A stretch of DNA of 25,889 nucleotides from Sediminibacterium ginsengisoli (GTDB lineage Bacteria; Bacteroidota; Bacteroidia; Chitinophagales; Chitinophagaceae). Shown here in pieces: positions 22,305 to 25,889 of the stretch (position 1 is the stretch's first letter; the number at the start of each line of letters is the position of its first letter). The stretch lies in NCBI GenBank assembly GCA_943324415.2, contig CALPLN020000006.1, forward strand, positions 1 through 25,889, given 5' to 3'. The position numbers and the translations under genes are program-made. A model generated the notes under the pieces. The model made no database searches. It had not been told where the DNA came from and worked only from the letters and a program-made list of their open reading frames with translations.

Positions 22305-22823
22305 ATGTACAAAATACTTTGTTTTTGCCTTTTAATTAGCCAAACCGCTTGTGGTCAGGCCTCCACAAAGCAATCCAATAAAACGAATACGATGCCAACA
22401 AAAGAAAATACCTATTATTCTAGAACTAGTAAGGACGCTGTTATTGTTCCAGATAGTGTTTGGAAACAAATCTTAAGTCCAGAGGTCTATGCGATTGCTA
22501 GAGAAAAGGGGACCGAACGCCCTTTTACGAGCGCCTTTGAAACCTCTAAGGCAATAGGGACGTATTACTGTAAAGCCTGTGGCAACCCGCTTTTTAAAAG
22601 CGACACCAAATTTGATAGTGGTTGCGGTTGGCCTAGTTTTTACGAGCCTGTGGCTAAACAATCCATTATTTATATACCCGACAACACCCTTGGAATGAGA
22701 AGAACAGAGGTGCAATGCGGCAAATGTAAGGCGCACTTAGGTCACGTATTTGAAGATGGTCCACCTCCAACTGGCTTACGTTATTGTATCAACGGAGTGA
22801 TCCTTGACTTTGATGCAAAATAA
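22305..22823 (+). CDS. msrB: Exported peptide-methionine (R)-S-oxide reductase MsrB
   Basis: Reduces the R epimer of oxidised methionine in proteins. The 172-residue product has a hydrophobic leader ending in TACGQ; Cys16 followed by GQ looks like a Bacteroidota lipoprotein site, although position -3 is Gln instead of Leu. The MsrB domain spans about 48-170: zinc cysteines Cys89/Cys92 (CKAC) and Cys138/Cys141 (CGKC), FDSGCGWPSF, LGHVFEDGP, and the catalytic Cys161 in LRYCINGVILDF. It would repair envelope proteins. The last 43 bp, including the Cys161 codon, overlap the 3' end of the opposite DUF5690-type gene. It stands alone on its strand. Confidence 0.9.
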   Translation: MYKILCFCLLISQTACGQASTKQSNKTNTMPTKENTYYSRTSKDAVIVPDSVWKQILSPEVYAIAREKGTERPFTSAFETSKAIGTYYCKACGNPLFKSDTKFDSGCGWPSFYEPVAKQSIIYIPDNTLGMRRTEVQCGKCKAHLGHVFEDGPPPTGLRYCINGVILDFDAK

Positions 22824-24043
22824 TACATGGCATAGGCGGTAATAAACAATCCTACAAAAGATAAAATCATCACACTTTGTGCAAAGAATGCGGTCCATTC
22901 TATTTCTAAAGTCATGCCCTCTTTTACCAACATCACCGTCACGCTTCCTACATATCCGATCGAGTCTGCTAGATAAATAAAGAAACCCGCATTCCCTTTA
23001 ATCGAATAAGCAGCTATCAAACGATCAAAGTAGATCGAATTAAAAGGGATGTATACTAAGTACAATCCCAATCCTACCAAGAGCATCCACCAAAACGGAT
23101 CCAATAATTTTTGTGTGAAAAAATAAGTAGATAAACCTGCAATCACAAATCCAATTAAAATAAACACATGCGCAATCATGAATGCTTTAAAACTATTTTT
23201 TACTGCGACAACAGCGCCAATTAAAATCAAAATAAAAATAGTGATTGGAATTTCTGTTTCAGAAAAAGTAGAAGGCTTTGCTGCATAGCCCATCTCCTTC
23301 CACATATCGGCAGAAAAATTGTCTCTAATATCTCTAAAAATAGTGGCAAATAAATAGATTGCAACAAAAGCAATTACGCCCGGCAAATATTGCTTTATAA
23401 TTAATTTTCGATCTGATCCCGTCATCGGAATTCTTTTTGCCCTCAATGCTTCATCCTCTAAGGATGGCGCTGGCACTTTCTCTAAACCCCATACACACAA
23501 TACCAATGGCAAAGCAAAAACCAATCCAGTACAAAATGGAACCCAGGTTTCTGCCACATTAAAATCTTGTATCAGCCAAGCACCTACTGACTTAACCCAA
23601 CCCGAAGAAAAAATAAAACTCACTGCCAATGCAGCACCTATAAAATCTGTACTACGCCTGCCTTCTACATAAGAAAAAACAACACCCCATAACATCCCCA
23701 ATGGAAACCCATTGATGAATAAAAACAAGATGCTATAAGGCGCTGGAACCATTGCAAACAATAGCCAGGCTGCCCATGCAATACCCGTTAATAAGAAAAT
23801 GATTTTATATCGATTCTTTTTTTCAAGTCCAGAAATAAATTTAATACCATAAAACTTAGCCATCAAATAACCTAACATTTGACTGATGACCATGGCGGTT
23901 TTAAATGCAACTGGCCCAAAAGTCATGCCCTCAAATGTGCAAACTGTAAATGATTTTCTAAATCCAAATATGAAAACATAGGTTCCGAAGGAAACCAAGG
24001 CAGCATAAAGTGCTACTGATTTTTCTTTTGTGATAAATGACAT
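22781..24043 (-). CDS. DUF5690-type multi-pass membrane carrier (MFS-like)
   Basis: A 420-residue integral membrane protein with about twelve hydrophobic helices and a charged central loop (about 189-205), as in the major facilitator fold. Segments such as GFRKSFTVCTFEG near residue 27, GFPLGMLWGVVFSYVEGRR near 111 and FRDIRDNFSADMW near 235 agree with the family annotated DUF5690 in Bacteroidota. The substrate is unknown. The start ATG at 24043 precedes the first helix. A TATCTTTA element about 40 nt upstream is a near match to the -7 box. The 79-residue unknown gene lies 62 nt upstream on the same strand. The last 14 codons overlap msrB on the other strand. Confidence 0.78.
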   Translation of the reverse strand: MSFITKEKSVALYAALVSFGTYVFIFGFRKSFTVCTFEGMTFGPVAFKTAMVISQMLGYLMAKFYGIKFISGLEKKNRYKIIFLLTGIAWAAWLLFAMVPAPYSILFLFINGFPLGMLWGVVFSYVEGRRSTDFIGAALAVSFIFSSGWVKSVGAWLIQDFNVAETWVPFCTGLVFALPLVLCVWGLEKVPAPSLEDEALRAKRIPMTGSDRKLIIKQYLPGVIAFVAIYLFATIFRDIRDNFSADMWKEMGYAAKPSTFSETEIPITIFILILIGAVVAVKNSFKAFMIAHVFILIGFVIAGLSTYFFTQKLLDPFWWMLLVGLGLYLVYIPFNSIYFDRLIAAYSIKGNAGFFIYLADSIGYVGSVTVMLVKEGMTLEIEWTAFFAQSVMILSFVGLFITAYAMYYFASKSRITPLIQ

Positions 24044-24105
24044 GCCTAATTCTTTAAATGAAAACGATGTATTACAGTCGTCTTCTTAAAGATAGGGTAA
24101 TTCAA

Positions 24106-24345
24106 TTAATTTTTATGGTAAGCAAAGACAAAGGGTTTCTCTGGATTGTCTTTTAAGGCGCGTTTTACTAAATGCGGCTTTTGAATGATTTTTCTTTTAT
24201 TTAAATCAATCACTTCGATATTCTGATAAAACAATTCCACTTGTTCAATTTGAAACAACATGGAATGTATTTCCAATAATAATATCAATTGCTTTTGTCT
24301 TTTTAGGACATCATTGTTCGCAAGATATATATGGCTTCTTAACAT
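24106..24345 (-). CDS. Small hypothetical protein
   Basis: A 79-residue product with no recognised domain, no signal peptide and no membrane segment. It has a hydrophobic amphipathic stretch (KQLILLLEIHSMLFQIEQVELFY, about 18-40) and a basic, proline-containing C-terminal third (KRKIIQKPHLVKRALKDNPEKPF). Reasons to think it real: codons look like those of its neighbours, it fills the gap between two genes, and an exact -7 box lies 5 nt before its ATG on the same strand. It is divergent from the glycosyltransferase and upstream of the DUF5690-type carrier. No function can be assigned. Confidence 0.55.
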   Translation of the reverse strand: MLRSHIYLANNDVLKRQKQLILLLEIHSMLFQIEQVELFYQNIEVIDLNKRKIIQKPHLVKRALKDNPEKPFVFAYHKN

Positions 24346-24350
24346 GGGTA

Positions 24351-24358
24351 CAAAACTA
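24351..24358 (-). promoter_or_regulatory. -7 promoter box abutting the small unknown gene
   Basis: Reverse strand TAGTTTTG, an exact TAnnTTTG match, ends 5 nt before the ATG at 24345, predicting a leaderless or near-leaderless message. It also could drive the DUF5690-type gene. Confidence 0.5.
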
Positions 24359-24372
24359 CAATTTTTTACAAG

Positions 24373-24380
24373 TATATTTG
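24373..24380 (+). promoter_or_regulatory. -7 promoter box of the glycosyltransferase gene
   Basis: TATATTTG, an exact TAnnTTTG match, ends 18 nt before the ATG at 24399. It is back to back with the promoter of the small unknown gene. Confidence 0.6.
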
Positions 24381-24398
24381 AATAAGATTTAATTATTC

Positions 24399-25508
24399 AT
24401 GCAACAAAAATCTGTACTCATCGCACCCTTAGATTGGGGACTTGGTCATGCAACAAGATGTATCCCCGTCATTGCTGCATTACGCAACCTTGGCTATCGT
24501 GTAACCATTGCTACAGAAGGACCTCATGAAATTATTTTAAGAGAAGCCTTTCCTGATTTGACTTTCCTCAAATTAAAAGGATATGGAATTCGCTATTCCA
24601 AAAAAGCAGAAGGTTTTGCATTTAAAATGTTTATCCAAATTCCACGCATTTTGTACAACATACTAAGAGAGTTTTGGTGGTTATGTAAAACAAATCAACA
24701 GCGTCAATTTGACTTGATTATTTCTGATAACCGACTTGGGTTTTTTCATCTTAATACGCCCTCTATATTCATAACGCATCAACTCAACTTGCAAACTCCA
24801 TTTACTTGGTCAACAAGCCTGCTTCAGTGGATGCAATACACTTGGTTTCAATTTTTTTATACCATGGTTTGGGTACCAGACATGGAAGGCGACCAAAACC
24901 TTTCCGGCATCTTGGGTAATCCCACAAAAAAACCGTCTGTGCCTATTTGGTATATGAATTGCCTATCTAGATTAAAGGACCATATGTCGATCCAGTCGGC
25001 AAATCAGGTGGTCGACCAAGCCTTCCCTCTTTTGTTTTTGGGGATTGTTTCTGGCCCCGAACCCCAGAGGTCTATTTTTCAGGACCTCCTTTGGCAGCAA
25101 GGCAATCAAATGAATCAGCCTTTCCAAATCATCGCAGGCACTGCCAATCAGCCCAATAACCAAGCTGTTTCGTCCCATGGGTCCATTGTACCGCATTTAG
25201 GGGGTCCGGATTTGGCTAAAGCAATCGAAAACGCCACCTATATTATCAGCCGAGGAGGTTATACTAGCCTAATGGAATTGATCCCATTTAATAAGAAGCT
25301 GATTTTAGTACCCACACCCGGACAAACAGAACAAGAATACTTAGCTAAAAGATGGCAAGAAAAAGGATGGGCGATTGCCTATGACCAAACCGAATTTCAT
25401 CTTGAAACTGCCCTACAACAAGCTGCTAGTTTTGCATATCAACCCATCCCTTTTAAAAGCTTTACAAAAGAAGCGTTGAAAGAAACATTAAAGCAAGTAA
25501 ATTTGTAA
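24399..25508 (+). CDS. GT28/MurG-like glycosyltransferase
   Basis: A 369-residue GT-B fold protein. The N-terminal loop DWGLGHATRCIPVIAAL resembles the GGxGGH acceptor loop of MurG-like enzymes. A hydrophobic, aromatic stretch (about 78-95 and 143-160) may touch the membrane. The C-terminal half has the nucleotide-sugar site: IVPHLGGPDLAKAIENA, IISRGGYTSLMELIPFNKK and LVPTPGQTEQEYLAKR, as in GT28 C-terminal domains. It is not MurG itself: the canonical sequence of the glycine loop and much of the middle differ. Sugar and acceptor are unknown; an envelope glycan or glycolipid is likely. mnmH starts 2 nt after its stop codon begins a new frame, so the two are probably cotranscribed. Confidence 0.82.
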   Translation: MQQKSVLIAPLDWGLGHATRCIPVIAALRNLGYRVTIATEGPHEIILREAFPDLTFLKLKGYGIRYSKKAEGFAFKMFIQIPRILYNILREFWWLCKTNQQRQFDLIISDNRLGFFHLNTPSIFITHQLNLQTPFTWSTSLLQWMQYTWFQFFYTMVWVPDMEGDQNLSGILGNPTKKPSVPIWYMNCLSRLKDHMSIQSANQVVDQAFPLLFLGIVSGPEPQRSIFQDLLWQQGNQMNQPFQIIAGTANQPNNQAVSSHGSIVPHLGGPDLAKAIENATYIISRGGYTSLMELIPFNKKLILVPTPGQTEQEYLAKRWQEKGWAIAYDQTEFHLETALQQAASFAYQPIPFKSFTKEALKETLKQVNL

Positions 25509-25509
25509 T

Positions 25510-25889
25510 ATGGCTGTTCAAAAAACGGGTGAAGGGATTTTTGAAAATTTATCCAACTATTTAATTATTGATGTTCGAAGTCCTGGAGAGTATCTGCATG
25601 CACATATGCCCCATGCTTTTTCGCTTCCACTTTTTAATGACGAAGAGCGTGCACAAATTGGTACAACTTATAAACAAGAAAGCAGAGAAGCTGCTATAAA
25701 ATTGGGGCTTCCTTTTTTTGGCACCAAAATGTTAGGCATGATTGAAACAGTGGAGCAATGGGTGGTGGATTACGAAAAAAAGAACGGAAACAAGCCAACC
25801 ATTTTAGTGCATTGTTGGAGAGGAGGAATGCGCAGTGCTGCTGTTGCATGGTTATTAGATTTATATGGTTTTAAAACAGTTCAACTCAC
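25510..25889 (+). CDS. mnmH: tRNA 2-selenouridine synthase MnmH, N-terminal part (cut by window edge)
   Basis: The frame opens with ATG at 25510, one base after the upstream stop, and runs without a stop to the window end (126 full codons). It encodes the rhodanese domain of MnmH (SelU/YbbB): LIIDVRSPGEYLHAHMPHA, the IGTTYKQESREAAIKLGL segment and the active-site loop VHCWRGGMRSAAVAWLL with the catalytic cysteine. MnmH replaces sulphur by selenium at C2 of the wobble uridine of some tRNAs and can also transfer a geranyl group. The P-loop domain that should follow is outside the window. Selenophosphate synthase is not in the window, so selenium use cannot be judged. Confidence 0.9.
   Translation, partial: MAVQKTGEGIFENLSNYLIIDVRSPGEYLHAHMPHAFSLPLFNDEERAQIGTTYKQESREAAIKLGLPFFGTKMLGMIETVEQWVVDYEKKNGNKPTILVHCWRGGMRSAAVAWLLDLYGFKTVQL

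Noticed and set aside
1..25889. CRISPR arrays, insertion sequences, prophage or toxin-antitoxin modules
   Set aside because: I saw no regularly spaced repeats, transposase, integrase or phage genes, and no recognisable toxin-antitoxin pair.

Overview
The window looks like a chromosomal stretch of a low-GC (roughly 40% by eye) member of the Bacteroidota, most likely a Chitinophagaceae relative such as the Sediminibacterium group. The grounds are the gene families (a DUF5690-type carrier, a bacterial GH3 protein, a DUF4369/DUF5106-TlpA thioredoxin, a short adenylate kinase, tandem rhomboids beside an endonuclease/exonuclease/phosphatase protein) and exact Bacteroidota-type -7 promoter boxes (TAnnTTTG) ahead of eleven genes. 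No IS element, prophage, CRISPR array, rRNA or tRNA was seen. Almost everything is core metabolism, so I see no clear defence or mobile system.

Layout. 1-1248 (-): 5' part of an exported S10 serine carboxypeptidase, cut by the window edge. 1379-4293 (+): gmk, an HSDL2-like short-chain dehydrogenase and an exported M20 amidohydrolase, ended by a bidirectional terminator shared with lysS. 4379-6535 (-): lysS and an RluE-type rRNA pseudouridine synthase. 6536-6975: the only long gene-free stretch, AT-rich. It holds a terminator-like hairpin preceded by competing hairpins just upstream of rluE, one perfect DnaA box between two direct repeats, a 14-bp inverted repeat, and the promoter of the next gene. 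6976-7923 (+): an LpxD acyltransferase. 7920-9547 (-): an epimerase-type reductase and a SCO copper chaperone, divergent from a MerC-like membrane protein (9614-10006, +). 10003-15679 (-): rlmD, an active rhomboid protease, a second rhomboid that has lost its catalytic residues, a membrane-anchored EEP hydrolase, and cysS with its own promoter. 15798-17273 (+): an exported thioredoxin-domain protein, convergent with metF (17323-18276, -). 18356-21611 (+): lptB, a GH3 adenylate-forming enzyme, a tiny SWEET/YgjV-like membrane protein and fabG. 21608-22183 (-): adk. 22305-22823 (+): an exported, probably lipidated MsrB, overlapping tail-to-tail with a DUF5690-type carrier (22781-24043, -). 24106-24345 (-): a small unknown protein. 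24399-25889 (+): a MurG-like glycosyltransferase and the start of mnmH, cut by the window edge.

How the genes fit together. Envelope building is a recurring theme (LpxD, LptB, FabG, the GT28-like transferase, rhomboids, and exported redox proteins SCO, TlpA-type and MsrB). Translation is another (LysS, CysS, RluE, RlmD, MnmH). The genome is tightly packed: three convergent pairs overlap by exactly 4 bp at their stop codons and a fourth overlaps by 43 bp. Several promoter boxes lie only 4-9 nt from the start codon, which predicts leaderless or nearly leaderless mRNAs. The observations most worth following are the dead rhomboid next to the live one, the possible leader RNA before rluE, the short-leader promoters, and the lptB-GH3-SWEET-like-fabG operon.
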